A DNA stretch of 64,000 bases, taken from NCBI RefSeq assembly GCF_900101525.1, contig NZ_FMZD01000001.1, forward strand, positions 62,001-126,000, given 5' to 3'. The DNA comes from Marinilactibacillus psychrotolerans. GTDB taxonomy: Bacteria; Bacillota; Bacilli; Lactobacillales; Carnobacteriaceae_A. Both the position numbers and the translations under genes were made by a program. The notes beneath the pieces are model-generated. The model was not told the DNA's origin. It searched no databases and saw only the letters and a list, made by a program, of their open reading frames with translations. Positions 40,012 through 48,197 of the stretch are shown here, piece by piece. Position 1 is the first letter of the stretch. Each line of letters opens with the position of its first letter.

Positions 40012-40216
40012 TTGCTAAGTCTAGGGCGCTATCAGTAAGCCTGTTTCGCTGTGCTCAAAGGCATAACGGATTCGTAACCCACCAATCATAGTTCCATTCG
40101 TTCGAACGACTCCGTCAACTCGCTTTGCTTCGAAAGGACTTTTGAGTTGATACTACGCTCCTCTTCGTTACGCCTAGTACTTTGTCCGTAGCTCGCTTTG
40201 CTTCGAACGGACAAAG
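40012..40216. repeat. G+C-richer repeat insertion in the valS leader
   Basis: About 200 bp that differs in composition from its surroundings and has no frame with a ribosome binding site. It contains an exact 16-bp direct repeat, CTCGCTTTGCTTCGAA at 40119-40134 and 40192-40207 (continuing N-GGAC in both). A perfect palindrome TCGTTCGAACGA lies at 40098-40109. A 9-bp stem CTTTGTCCG / CGGACAAAG spans 40180-40216. It looks like a small interspersed element inserted downstream of the T-box terminator. It is transcribed only when the T-box reads through. Confidence 0.55.
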
Positions 40217-40217
40217 C

Positions 40218-40490
40218 AAAAAGCATCCGTCCTATTATAACAATAGGACGAATGCTTAATCATTCGCGGTACCACCTAAATTGATTGAAGAAAATAATTC
40301 TTCAAACCACTTCATAAACGGGGGTAATGACCCGTTACCTCAAACAAAGCTACTGATATTATTCACTCTGTTAGCTCACAAGCTACTTCTCAATCCAACT
40401 CATTAGGGATTTCCACCATACACCCATTCTCTTAAATAAAATTAGAAAGATACTCCTCTTGTTCTCAGCTAAATATTTATTTATATTCTA
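40218..40490 (-). promoter_or_regulatory. T-box leader of valS
   Basis: A T-box riboswitch for uncharged tRNA-Val. The T-box sequence AGGTGGTACCGCGAATG is on the minus strand at about 40261-40278. The terminator is AAGCATTCGTCCTATT / AATAGGACGGATGCTT plus TTTTT (40217-40257). Stem I includes AGAACAAGAGGAGTATC and GGTGGAAATCCC. A GTA triplet at 40384-40386 (minus strand), preceded by GAGAA, is the likely Val specifier. The leader 3' end is about 265 nt from the valS start, much further than in alaS and ileS here. Confidence 0.92.
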
Positions 40491-40522
40491 TCAGACTACC
40501 CTTTTAAAAGAAAGTCTTTCTT

Positions 40523-41026
40523 TTATGTCATTTCTGCTTCTTCATGTCTAGCAGCTGCGATTGCTTCTTCATAGTTAGGATCTTGGGACATTTCTTTAAC
40601 GACTTCTCGGTAAACAATTTGTCCTTCTCTGTTTAAAACAAATACTGCACGAGCAGTTTTATCCATTTCTTCAACATAAAGACCATAGGCTTTAGAAAAT
40701 GAGCGATCACTGTCATGTAACAAATCCATATCGATTTCTTTAGCTGAACACCAGTCTTTCTGTTCTTCTTTAGTATTTGTTGAAATAGATAATATTCGAG
40801 TACTATCTAAAGTACGAGCCATTTCGTTAAATTTAGCTGTCTGTCTTGAACATGTACTCGTATTGATGTCAGGAAAAGTGCTAATCAATACCACTTCACC
40901 CTTATAATCTGACAAACTAATTGCCTTTTCATTTAAATCATTTAAAGAAAAATCAGGCGCTTGTTCACCCTTGACCGGTACAGTTGAATTTGTCGTAAGT
41001 GGCTTACCTTTCATCATTACATCCAT
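40523..41026 (-). CDS. tpx: Thiol peroxidase Tpx
   Basis: An atypical 2-Cys peroxiredoxin that reduces hydroperoxides with thioredoxin. The 167-residue product has GEQAPDFSLND, the peroxidatic Cys in STFPDINTSTCSRQTAKFNEM, and the resolving Cys in EEQKDWCSAKEID, the spacing of the Tpx class. Thr and Ser residues of the TSTC motif are conserved. GAGAGG lies 8 nt before the ATG. It sits between thiI and the valS T-box. The spacing to thiI (69 bp) would allow a separate promoter. Confidence 0.95.
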   Translation of the reverse strand: MDVMMKGKPLTTNSTVPVKGEQAPDFSLNDLNEKAISLSDYKGEVVLISTFPDINTSTCSRQTAKFNEMARTLDSTRILSISTNTKEEQKDWCSAKEIDMDLLHDSDRSFSKAYGLYVEEMDKTARAVFVLNREGQIVYREVVKEMSQDPNYEEAIAAARHEEAEMT

Positions 41027-41095
41027 GTTAACAACCTCTCTCTTTCAGTTAATACCTTCATTCTAACGTTAAGATAAGAAATTGTACAATAAAAA

Positions 41096-42310
41096 CTACA
41101 ATAGATCTTCAAAAATTTGCTTTTGTTTAGACTCCTGATTATCATCTGTTGAAATCACTTCAATATTAATACCCTGAATGGCTCTTTCAATTAAACCATG
41201 GATATCCATTTTTTCTTCAATTTCCAGTACATGTTTTAACTTTGGTTTCGTTCTAGGCTTCGGTGGCGTAAAAATTGTACAGCAGTCTTCATAGGGTAAA
41301 ATTGCTAGTTCAAAGGTATCTATCGCTTGAGCAACTTCAATAATATCCATTTTATCCATAGAAATAAGCGGTCTTAAAATTGGAGTATGCGTCACTTCAT
41401 TTATTACAAACATGCTCTCCAGTGTCTGAGAGGCTACTTGTCCAAGTGATTCTCCGTTAATAATAGCTAATCCAGATCGTTGTTCTCGTATTTTATCCGT
41501 AATCCTTAACATCATTCTTCTGGTAATCGTCATAATATAACCTTGCGGAACGAAGTTTTTAATAGTTTCTTGAATTTCAGTAAAAGGAACCTCTATAAAA
41601 GGAAGTGGACCAGAGAATTTGACCAATTTTTCCGTTAAATCTTTTGCCTTTTGTAAGGCTTGCGGACTAGTATAAGGAGGACTATGAAAATGGACAGCCT
41701 CTACTTGTATGCCTCTTTTCATAGCGTAATAGCCAGCAACAGGGGAATCAATACCGCCAGATAACATTAACATGCCCTTCCCACTTGTTCCCGTGGGCAA
41801 TCCCCCAGCTCCTTTAATTGAATCGATGGACAAAAATATTCCATCAAGCCTCACTTCTACACGTACACTAATATCTGGTTTTTTCATTTTAACTTTGATT
41901 TCTGAGATCGATTCTATTATATATTCACCTAAAATTTGGTTTACTTCATTTGTATTAAAATCCCACTCATGATCTGCTCTTTTTGTGTTTATCTTAAATG
42001 TTTGACCTATATTGTAATTAGATTGAACTAAAAACAATGCTGCTTCTTTAGCCTTTTCAATCGATTTTTCTACCTTTATTACTGGTGATATCGTTTGTAT
42101 ACCGAACAAGACTTTTAATTTACTTATAATGACGTCTGCATTTTCACCATTTAACTCAATATGCATACGATCTCTATGAGATTTAATCTTCAACTTATTA
42201 TATTGATCAAGTGCGCTTTTAACGTTTTTATCTAGCTGCTTAATAAACTGTTTTTTATTTTTGCCTTTTGTAGATAATTCTCCATATCTTACCATTACTT
42301 CTGTGATCAT
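41096..42310 (-). CDS. thiI: tRNA 4-thiouridine synthase ThiI (no rhodanese domain)
   Basis: Transfers sulfur to uridine 8 of tRNA and may supply ThiS for thiamine. The 404-residue protein has an N-terminal ferredoxin-like/THUMP part (residues about 1-165) and a PP-loop adenylation domain with MLMLSGGIDSPVAGYYAMKRG. EDCCTIFTPPKPRTKPKL lies near the C terminus. It lacks the C-terminal rhodanese extension of the Escherichia coli enzyme, so it is the short Firmicute form. That form takes sulfur directly from a dedicated NifS-like desulfurase, encoded immediately upstream (15 bp). Confidence 0.95.
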   Translation of the reverse strand: MITEVMVRYGELSTKGKNKKQFIKQLDKNVKSALDQYNKLKIKSHRDRMHIELNGENADVIISKLKVLFGIQTISPVIKVEKSIEKAKEAALFLVQSNYNIGQTFKINTKRADHEWDFNTNEVNQILGEYIIESISEIKVKMKKPDISVRVEVRLDGIFLSIDSIKGAGGLPTGTSGKGMLMLSGGIDSPVAGYYAMKRGIQVEAVHFHSPPYTSPQALQKAKDLTEKLVKFSGPLPFIEVPFTEIQETIKNFVPQGYIMTITRRMMLRITDKIREQRSGLAIINGESLGQVASQTLESMFVINEVTHTPILRPLISMDKMDIIEVAQAIDTFELAILPYEDCCTIFTPPKPRTKPKLKHVLEIEEKMDIHGLIERAIQGINIEVISTDDNQESKQKQIFEDLL

Positions 42311-42325
42311 ATATTACCCTCTATT

Positions 42326-43456
42326 CTATAGAATTACCTTAAAGGAATGATAAATTTCATCAAATATTTTTATAAATTTTTCAAGTTCTTCCTGAGTATT
42401 CTCTTCAGATAAACTAACTCTAATTGCTGTTTCAGCAGTAATTTTTGGTATACCCATAGCTAAAAGTGTACTTGATTCAGTCTTTTTTTTACTTGAGCAT
42501 GCGCTTGTTGTCGAAACAAAGACGCCTTTTTTTTCAAGTGCATGTACTAGCACTTCTCCTTTAATTCCTTTAATACCAAAACAGAGTATATGTGGTGCAC
42601 GATGTTTTGGGGAAAATATTTCAATATTCTTTTTTTTATCTAAATACTTTTCCAATTCTATAGTCAGTTTTGATTGTGTTTTAATTTGTTTTTCAGAAGT
42701 TATTTTTAATGCTTTGGCCATCGCTACGATTCCTGGAACATTTTCTGTTCCACTTCGACGACCTGCTTCTTGTCCACCACCACTTAGTAACGGAGCAAGC
42801 TTTCGTCCCTTTTTCACATACACAAATCCTGTGCCTTTAGGACCATGAAATTTATGTCCTGAAAAAACAGCCATATCTATTCGGCTTTGTTCTCCTAGTT
42901 TTAAATCAATTTTACCGACCGCTTGAACTGCATCTACATGAAAATGAATAGAAGGGTAATCCTTCAAGATCTCTCCGATCTTTTCAACAGGTTGGATGCT
43001 TCCCGTTTCATTATTGACAGCCATCACAGAAACCAGAACAGTATCTTCTCTTAAAGCTCTTTTCAAATTCTCAACAGAGATAATCCCTCGTGAGTCAACC
43101 GGAAGATAAGTTACTTCCCATCCTAGATTTTCTAGCTGTTTTATTGATTCTAATACTGCTGGATGCTCTATTTCTGAGGTTATCAAATGCTTACCAAAAT
43201 GTATCTTTTCTAATGCAGTGCCTTTCACAACCCAGTTATCTCCTTCGGTACCACCACTAGTAAAGAAAATTTCTTCAGATTGGACACCCACTGTTTCTGC
43301 AATTAGTCTTCTTGATTGTGTTAATAATCCAGTTGTGGTCTCTCCAAGCTCATGCAAACTTGACGGATTACCAAAATACAACTTATTTACTCTATTAAAA
43401 GTCTCTAAAACAGATGAGTCAATTTTAGTTGTTGCGCTATTATCTAGATAAATCAT
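42326..43456 (-). CDS. Cysteine desulfurase, NifZ-like partner of ThiI
   Basis: A second PLP-dependent cysteine desulfurase (376 residues), only moderately like the copy at 21417-22565. It has MIYLDNSATTKI, the PLP lysine in SGHKFHGPKGTG, HVDAVQAVGK, RRSGTEN, and the active-site Cys in STTSACSSKKKTES. The order desulfurase-thiI is the same as nifZ-thiI in Bacillus, where this enzyme feeds 4-thiouridine synthesis. AAAGAGTG precedes the ATG. It is 15 bp from thiI, one transcript. Confidence 0.92.
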   Translation of the reverse strand: MIYLDNSATTKIDSSVLETFNRVNKLYFGNPSSLHELGETTTGLLTQSRRLIAETVGVQSEEIFFTSGGTEGDNWVVKGTALEKIHFGKHLITSEIEHPAVLESIKQLENLGWEVTYLPVDSRGIISVENLKRALREDTVLVSVMAVNNETGSIQPVEKIGEILKDYPSIHFHVDAVQAVGKIDLKLGEQSRIDMAVFSGHKFHGPKGTGFVYVKKGRKLAPLLSGGGQEAGRRSGTENVPGIVAMAKALKITSEKQIKTQSKLTIELEKYLDKKKNIEIFSPKHRAPHILCFGIKGIKGEVLVHALEKKGVFVSTTSACSSKKKTESSTLLAMGIPKITAETAIRVSLSEENTQEELEKFIKIFDEIYHSFKVIL

Positions 43457-43549
43457 ATATGCACTCTTTCTATTCTCTCAATCTTTTTTACGTAGCATAA
43501 TGCCAATTGAACCTTATTATAGCAAATTAGCGAGAAGCTTCAACTCGAT

Positions 43550-43595
43550 AAAAGAGCTAGAATGTGAATTCAAATCACAGTCTAGCTCTTTTATT
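43550..43595 (-). terminator. Terminator of ezrA
   Basis: AAAAGAGCTAGA-TGTGA pairs with TCACA-TCTAGCTCTTTT around a 7-nt loop, with a T-rich continuation on the minus strand. It lies 15 bp after the ezrA stop codon and before the desulfurase gene. Confidence 0.92.
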
Positions 43596-43607
43596 ACACT
43601 TTTAAAC

Positions 43608-45320
43608 TCAAGAAAAGTTTTTTTCTTTTCTATATTGTTTTTGAACTTCTTCAAATGCTCCCGGTTCAATTGATTCCAGTTTATCTCGAACCATTTGTAA
43701 AGAAGTTTGATAATCAAAATCCTCTGAAAATAAACTACGACTATATTTAATTGTTTCTATCACTTCGCTGTGCTCACTCTTATAACGGTATAAGCGCTGG
43801 CTAACAAGCTCGCTAAGCATTGCTTGATCTACTAATTCATCTGTATCATGTGCTAACTGCTCAACATCTTCTTCACACAACTCATGTAATGTGAAAACTT
43901 CTGTCATATCAAGTTTAGGTTTAGCTAAACTCTGACTTAACTGTTCTATATGATCAGTAGTATAAAAGAAAAATTCAAGATATTCAGAAGGCAAACCTGG
44001 AAGATGTCTACTTTCAACATATCTTTTCATTTCACGCATAGCGATTTCCATCTCTTCCAAATCTTGTTTTATTTCTATTTCACTTTTCCTATAATCACTC
44101 AAATGCTGGCTAGTTATATTTGTTTTTTCGTTCATTTCTTGTAGATGATCAAAGATTGCGTTCAGCAACTGACTTGCCTCAGAAAAAGGCATATTCTCTT
44201 CAGCTAACTCTTCATTGATTTTCATATACTGCTTTTCTTGTTCTGCTATTATCTCTTGTGTTTGAGTTGCTTCATTCATTTCATCTCTGTATAAAAGATA
44301 ACTCTGAGAAAGTCTATCTATTTCTATAAATAATTTACGGTTCTGTTCTTTAAGATAATGGAATATTTTCCGTATCTGTATAACTAATTCCTTGACTTCT
44401 GTTTTTGCTCTTATTTCAACTTCTAAATTATCATAGACCTGCTCTATTTTGTCTTCGAGTTCTTTAATCATTTCCTCTGCTTTTTCAACTTCAAGTGAGC
44501 CCAAGAAACTATTAACACTTTCTAATTTCACGTATGCCTGAGCTATTTCTTCTTTTATTGAATCATCCGGGAACCTATATCCTTCTTCTAGTAAAGATCG
44601 ATAGCCACTTTCTAGCTCTTCGATCTGTTCAAGTATCTCATTATCCATTTTTTTTAGAATCTTAGGAATATCAGTCATATATTTTTCCATTGAAGCAATC
44701 GTTTTTTCAAGTTGCTTTAATAATAAGTTTGCCTCTTCATGATCTCCAGCAGCTGTTAAATGAGAAAATGTTGAAAAGTCCGTTTCCATTGTACCCAATT
44801 TATCTTCCAATGCATCAACTGCTTTCCCAAATGAAAAACTCTTAGCCAAGAGATCTTTACGAATCATATGGTACCTTTTTTTAATAGATTCTATTTTTTT
44901 AAGGTTTGCTTCTTCACGTTGCATTAATTCATCTAATGCTGTATTTAAGTTGTTTAAATCATTTTTAATTTCACTAATCTTACTTTCTGCTTGTTCTTCA
45001 TGATAACGTGCCTTTTTAAAACGATAACGATCAGTGGCTTGCTCAGCTTCAAATAACAAACTTTCAATTGTCGGAAATTGCTTTGTTTCGATCTGATCCC
45101 ATTGTTTTTTTAATTCTTCAGCTGTTTCTCTTGATTGTCCAGCCATGCTTTTATCATTGATAGACTGTATTTTATCTGCTGGAAAATAGTCCATTACTAT
45201 TGATTTTTTCGAATCCAACTCATCTATAGATTTATAATGGTTTCTTCTGATTATATACATTGCTATGTAAATGATGACGATCAACAATATTAATATGATA
45301 CCGACAATTTTTAACGTCAT
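43608..45320 (-). CDS. ezrA: Septation ring formation regulator EzrA
   Basis: A 570-residue membrane-anchored spectrin-like protein that restrains and organises FtsZ rings. It has one N-terminal membrane helix (VGIILILLIVIIYIAMYII, residues about 5-23) with a short outside tail. Long helical coiled-coil repeats fill the rest and are rich in Glu/Lys. The C-terminal region has LVSQRLYRYKSEHSEV, matching the conserved EzrA QNR-patch area. GGAGGGAAAG precedes the ATG. It is divergent from the msrC gene and followed by its own terminator. Confidence 0.94.
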   Translation of the reverse strand: MTLKIVGIILILLIVIIYIAMYIIRRNHYKSIDELDSKKSIVMDYFPADKIQSINDKSMAGQSRETAEELKKQWDQIETKQFPTIESLLFEAEQATDRYRFKKARYHEEQAESKISEIKNDLNNLNTALDELMQREEANLKKIESIKKRYHMIRKDLLAKSFSFGKAVDALEDKLGTMETDFSTFSHLTAAGDHEEANLLLKQLEKTIASMEKYMTDIPKILKKMDNEILEQIEELESGYRSLLEEGYRFPDDSIKEEIAQAYVKLESVNSFLGSLEVEKAEEMIKELEDKIEQVYDNLEVEIRAKTEVKELVIQIRKIFHYLKEQNRKLFIEIDRLSQSYLLYRDEMNEATQTQEIIAEQEKQYMKINEELAEENMPFSEASQLLNAIFDHLQEMNEKTNITSQHLSDYRKSEIEIKQDLEEMEIAMREMKRYVESRHLPGLPSEYLEFFFYTTDHIEQLSQSLAKPKLDMTEVFTLHELCEEDVEQLAHDTDELVDQAMLSELVSQRLYRYKSEHSEVIETIKYSRSLFSEDFDYQTSLQMVRDKLESIEPGAFEEVQKQYRKEKNFS

Positions 45321-45514
45321 GAACTTTCCCTCCGACTAGGCTTTATATACATAAATTCCCTGCCCGCTTTTCTCTTCTTAACAGTATATCAAATATTAAG
45401 GAATTATGTTATACTTACAAGCAAATTCTCTAAAATAGGTGTAAGCAACCTATTTATTTTTTTTACAAAGCTACTTTTATTTTTTAAATTTATAACAAAT
45501 GAAAAGGTGATAAA

Positions 45515-45976
45515 ATGAACACAGTCAAACCTAAACATATGCTGAATAAACAGTTAGATGCTTTATTAGAAGGCGAAACAAATAAAATTGCTAATTTAAG
45601 TAACGCATCTGCATTATTGTTTGAAGAATTGCCCGATATTAATTGGGCAGGATTTTATCTATGGGAAGAATCAGAAAATGAATTAGTCCTAGGACCTTTC
45701 CAAGGAAAAGTAGCCTGCGTTAGAATCAAAAATGGAGCCGGAGTATGCGGAACTGCTTTTAAAGAACAAAAGACTTATCTAGTCAAAAATGTACATGAAT
45801 TTCCTGGACATATTGCATGTGATGCAGCAAGCGAATCTGAAATCGTCGTTCCTATTACAAAAGACGGTATTCAAATCGGAGTTTTAGATATAGATGCGCC
45901 AATAAAAAACCGCTTTACAGAAGAGGATAAAGAAATAATAGAAGAATTTGCACATGTTTTATTAAAACACCTATAA
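45515..45976 (+). CDS. msrC: Free methionine-(R)-sulfoxide reductase, GAF domain (MsrC/YtsP)
   Basis: Reduces free methionine R-sulfoxide, protecting the methionine pool from oxidation. The 153-residue GAF-domain protein has the three family cysteines: KVACVRI, GAGVCGTAF, and HIACDAAS, the last region being catalytic. NWAGFYLW and LVLGPFQGK mark the GAF pocket. Length matches YtsP/fRMsr. AAAGGTGAT precedes the ATG, and TGTTATACT (extended -10) lies about 105 bp upstream at 45407-45415. It is divergent from ezrA and closed by a terminator. Confidence 0.94.
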   Translation: MNTVKPKHMLNKQLDALLEGETNKIANLSNASALLFEELPDINWAGFYLWEESENELVLGPFQGKVACVRIKNGAGVCGTAFKEQKTYLVKNVHEFPGHIACDAASESEIVVPITKDGIQIGVLDIDAPIKNRFTEEDKEIIEEFAHVLLKHL

Positions 45977-45986
45977 AAAATAAAAC

Positions 45987-46031
45987 AAAACCTACTGAAT
46001 ACCAGAATTTTTAGTATTTAGTAGGTTTTTA
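45987..46031. terminator. Bidirectional terminator after msrC
   Basis: AAAACCTACT-AATAC pairs with GTATT-AGTAGGTTTT around an 11-nt loop, with a T-run on the plus strand. It lies between msrC and the converging NUDIX gene. Confidence 0.92.
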
Positions 46032-46034
46032 TGT

Positions 46035-46434
46035 TTATCCTTGCAAAATTAGTTTATTCCAATTCTTAATTTTTGCATAAAACCATTTGTTCATTTTATG
46101 TAGATCCTCCTGCGATAACCATTCATAGTAATCATGCTCATCCGATAAGCTTATGTCTTGAAAGTTTTTGATCTTACAACTATAAATAATTCCCGCAATT
46201 TGATGATTATTTTCATTATTCAGATAATTCCATGTATCAATTAGATTGAATGGTTCAATATACAAATCGGTTTCTTTTTTGATTTCTCTTATAAGTGTCT
46301 CTTCAATTGTTTCTCCAAACTCCATTCTACCCCCCTGGTAATTCTAGCAAACTATTCTGACTATTAGACTTATGAACAGCAAGGATCTTTTCTTCCTTTA
46401 TAATAAGTCCTTTTATGCCAAAATCAAGTTTCAT
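46035..46434 (-). pseudogene. NUDIX hydrolase gene with a frameshift in the Nudix box
   Basis: A small NUDIX hydrolase (about 132 codons if repaired) broken into two frames. The 5' frame starts at the ATG at 46434 after AAGGAGTAAG and reads MKLDFGIKGLIIKEEKILAV...LLELPGG, then stops at TAG. The 3' frame resumes with RMEFGETIEETLIREIKKETDL and runs to 46035. Together they rebuild the Nudix box G-x5-E-x7-R-E-U-x2-E. The shift is one extra base in GGGGGGT at 46329-46335 (minus strand). It is either a real mutation, a switchable G-run, or a sequencing error. The 96-codon 3' frame alone would lack the first Gly and strands of the fold. Likely substrate unknown. Confidence 0.85.
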
Positions 46435-46482
46435 AAAACTTACTCCTTTTTATTTATAGAATGACGTACATGGTTGAAATAA

Positions 46483-47148
46483 TTAATTTCCTACTATTTC
46501 CAAGAAATTAGCCCCTTCTTTTAATTGTCTAGATAAGTCTTCATAGACCTCTTTTTGCTTTAAAAGTCTTTCTCTCCACATACTTTTAGCTGTTTTTGTA
46601 GCAAATTCTTTTTCTGCTTTCATTAACGTTGTTATCCTATCCACTCTATGCTTTAAATACTTAAGTTGATCTTCAATTTTTTTATCATAAAAACGGTCAT
46701 AAGAAAGACTTTCAAATGTTCTGAAGGTATCAAAGCGATCTAAGTTGTCACTGTCAATTATTGTCAAAGAATTACTGGTTAAATCTCCTTCAAAATCGCT
46801 ATTTCCATCCACATGATTTGCAACACCTAGTAAAATTTCTACTCTCTGCTTTTTGGTTAAATCCAGCTGCATTAAAAATGGTTGAATCATTTTTGCTGAA
46901 TTACGTCCATGATTTTCCCAGTCTTCTTTGTTCTCAAACTCTATTGTATAGCTAATATCGTGTAACAATGCACCAATTACTGCAATATCTTTGTCTAAAT
47001 CTTCTTTTTCGGACAAATCCATAGCGATTTTTGAAACTCTTAAGGTATGTTGATATCTATATTCTTTAGCATTTGGATTTTGTTTAAAATAGTCACTACT
47101 GTTATATGTATTCTGCAAAAATTTCACTGCTTTTTCTATATTCTTCAT
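46483..47148 (-). CDS. HD domain phosphohydrolase
   Basis: A 221-residue cytosolic HD-superfamily protein. The metal-binding residues are His in YRYQHTLRVSKIA, His-Asp in GALLHDISYTIE, and Asp in LTIIDSDNLDRFD. A second His is in NHVDGNS. The C-terminal part is helical and Lys/Glu-rich. Related proteins are nucleotidases or phosphodiesterases on various nucleotides. The substrate cannot be read here. AGGAGAAAATAG precedes the ATG. It lies 48 bp from the broken NUDIX gene, with which it may have formed a small nucleotide-clearing unit. Confidence 0.85.
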   Translation of the reverse strand: MKNIEKAVKFLQNTYNSSDYFKQNPNAKEYRYQHTLRVSKIAMDLSEKEDLDKDIAVIGALLHDISYTIEFENKEDWENHGRNSAKMIQPFLMQLDLTKKQRVEILLGVANHVDGNSDFEGDLTSNSLTIIDSDNLDRFDTFRTFESLSYDRFYDKKIEDQLKYLKHRVDRITTLMKAEKEFATKTAKSMWRERLLKQKEVYEDLSRQLKEGANFLEIVGN

Positions 47149-47249
47149 CTATTTTCTCCTAACACATTCTCTTTAGGTTTTTAGTCTTTGTATTTCTATT
47201 GATCAGTTTATCATATAAATCCTTGTTAAATTCATTAATAATGATTCTT

Positions 47250-47287
47250 TTTATAAAAAAAAGCCTGCAGCATATGTGCAAGCTTTT
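47250..47287 (-). terminator. Terminator of rpsD
   Basis: AAAAGC-TGCA pairs with TGCA-GCTTTT around a short loop (47259-47287), followed by eight T on the minus strand. It lies about 15 bp after the rpsD stop. Confidence 0.9.
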
Positions 47288-47302
47288 CTGAACCAGTTAA
47301 AA

Positions 47303-47908
47303 TTAACGGTTATAGTATTCAACGATGAATGATTCATCAATGTCCGCTGGCATTTCTTCACGTAATGGTAAACGTGTAAGTGAGCCTTCTAATTTTTCTT
47401 CATCAAAAGTGATGAAGTCAGGACGGCCGTATAATGACTCAACAGATTCTTTAATGATTTTAATGTCTTTAGATTTTTCACGTACACCAACAACTTCTCC
47501 AACTTTTACGCTGTATGAAGGGATGTCAACGCGTTTTCCATTAACAGTAATATGACCATGATTTACTAATTGACGTGCTTGACGACGAGTAGTTGCTAAA
47601 CCTAGACGGTATACTACATTGTCTAAACGTTGTTCAAGTAAGATCATGAAGTTAACACCGTGTTTGCCTTCACGAATTTTACCAGCTTTTATGAATAAAT
47701 TGAAGAATTGACGTTCATTTACTCCATACATATAACGTAATTTTTGTTTTTCCTTAAGTTGCATACCATATTCTGATAATTTAGTACGGCTAGTTGGTCC
47801 GTGTTGCCCTGGAGCATAAGGACGACGTGCTAGTTCTTTACCTGTTCCTGAAAGTGAAATGCCTAAACGACGAGATTTTTTCCAAGAAGATCCTGTGAAA
47901 CGTGCCAT
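47303..47908 (-). CDS. rpsD: 30S ribosomal protein S4
   Basis: A primary 16S rRNA-binding protein that starts assembly of the 30S body and, in Bacillus, represses its own synthesis. The 201-residue protein starts [20 protein letters not shown]. It has RPYAPGQHG, the S4 domain [38 protein letters not shown], and ends VEYYNR. Zinc-binding cysteines are absent, so it is the C- form. The ATG at 47908 follows TTGGAGGAATAC. A longer frame from 48013 would extend into the leader and is rejected. It stands alone, as in Bacillus. Confidence 0.96.
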   Translation of the reverse strand: MARFTGSSWKKSRRLGISLSGTGKELARRPYAPGQHGPTSRTKLSEYGMQLKEKQKLRYMYGVNERQFFNLFIKAGKIREGKHGVNFMILLEQRLDNVVYRLGLATTRRQARQLVNHGHITVNGKRVDIPSYSVKVGEVVGVREKSKDIKIIKESVESLYGRPDFITFDEEKLEGSLTRLPLREEMPADIDESFIVEYYNR

Positions 47909-48060
47909 AGTTGTATTCCTCCAATATTTTTTTGGAGTAAAATAACGGAATAGAAATTCAGTATTACGTGCAGTTTCTATGAACTTTCGCCATTGCAGCC
48001 GCAGGTTACTCATTTACTTACTTTAAGAAACTGTTGACGCGGATACCATTTCTTGCTGCA
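47909..48060 (-). promoter_or_regulatory. Possible S4-binding leader of rpsD
   Basis: About 150 nt on the minus strand before rpsD hold a G+C-richer, foldable stretch (GTAACCTGCGGCTGCAATGGCG at about 47985-48006, with GAAACTGC and GCGTCAAC nearby). Firmicute rpsD genes carry an autoregulatory leader here. I infer this from position and composition only. Confidence 0.4.
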
Positions 48061-48122
48061 TTATTTTACACAAAGACTATTGTACCTTGTATCAAATATA
48101 AAGTCAATAATTAAAGCAAACT

Positions 48123-48168
48123 AAAAACTCAAAGAAACATCAATCTAGATGCTTCTTTGAGTTTTTGT
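48123..48168. terminator. Terminator between the release-factor-like gene and rpsD
   Basis: AAAAACTCAAAGAA-CATC pairs with GATG-TTCTTTGAGTTTTT around a 6-nt loop. The T-run on the minus strand makes it a strong terminator for the gene ending at 48198. Confidence 0.93.
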
Positions 48169-48197
48169 AAAAGAATTTTCACTCATAATAGTTTGAC

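Noticed and set aside
47909-48013. 35-residue N-terminal extension of S4
   Set aside because: S4 always starts at MARF; the ATG at 47908 has GGAGG upstream, and the extension lies in the leader.
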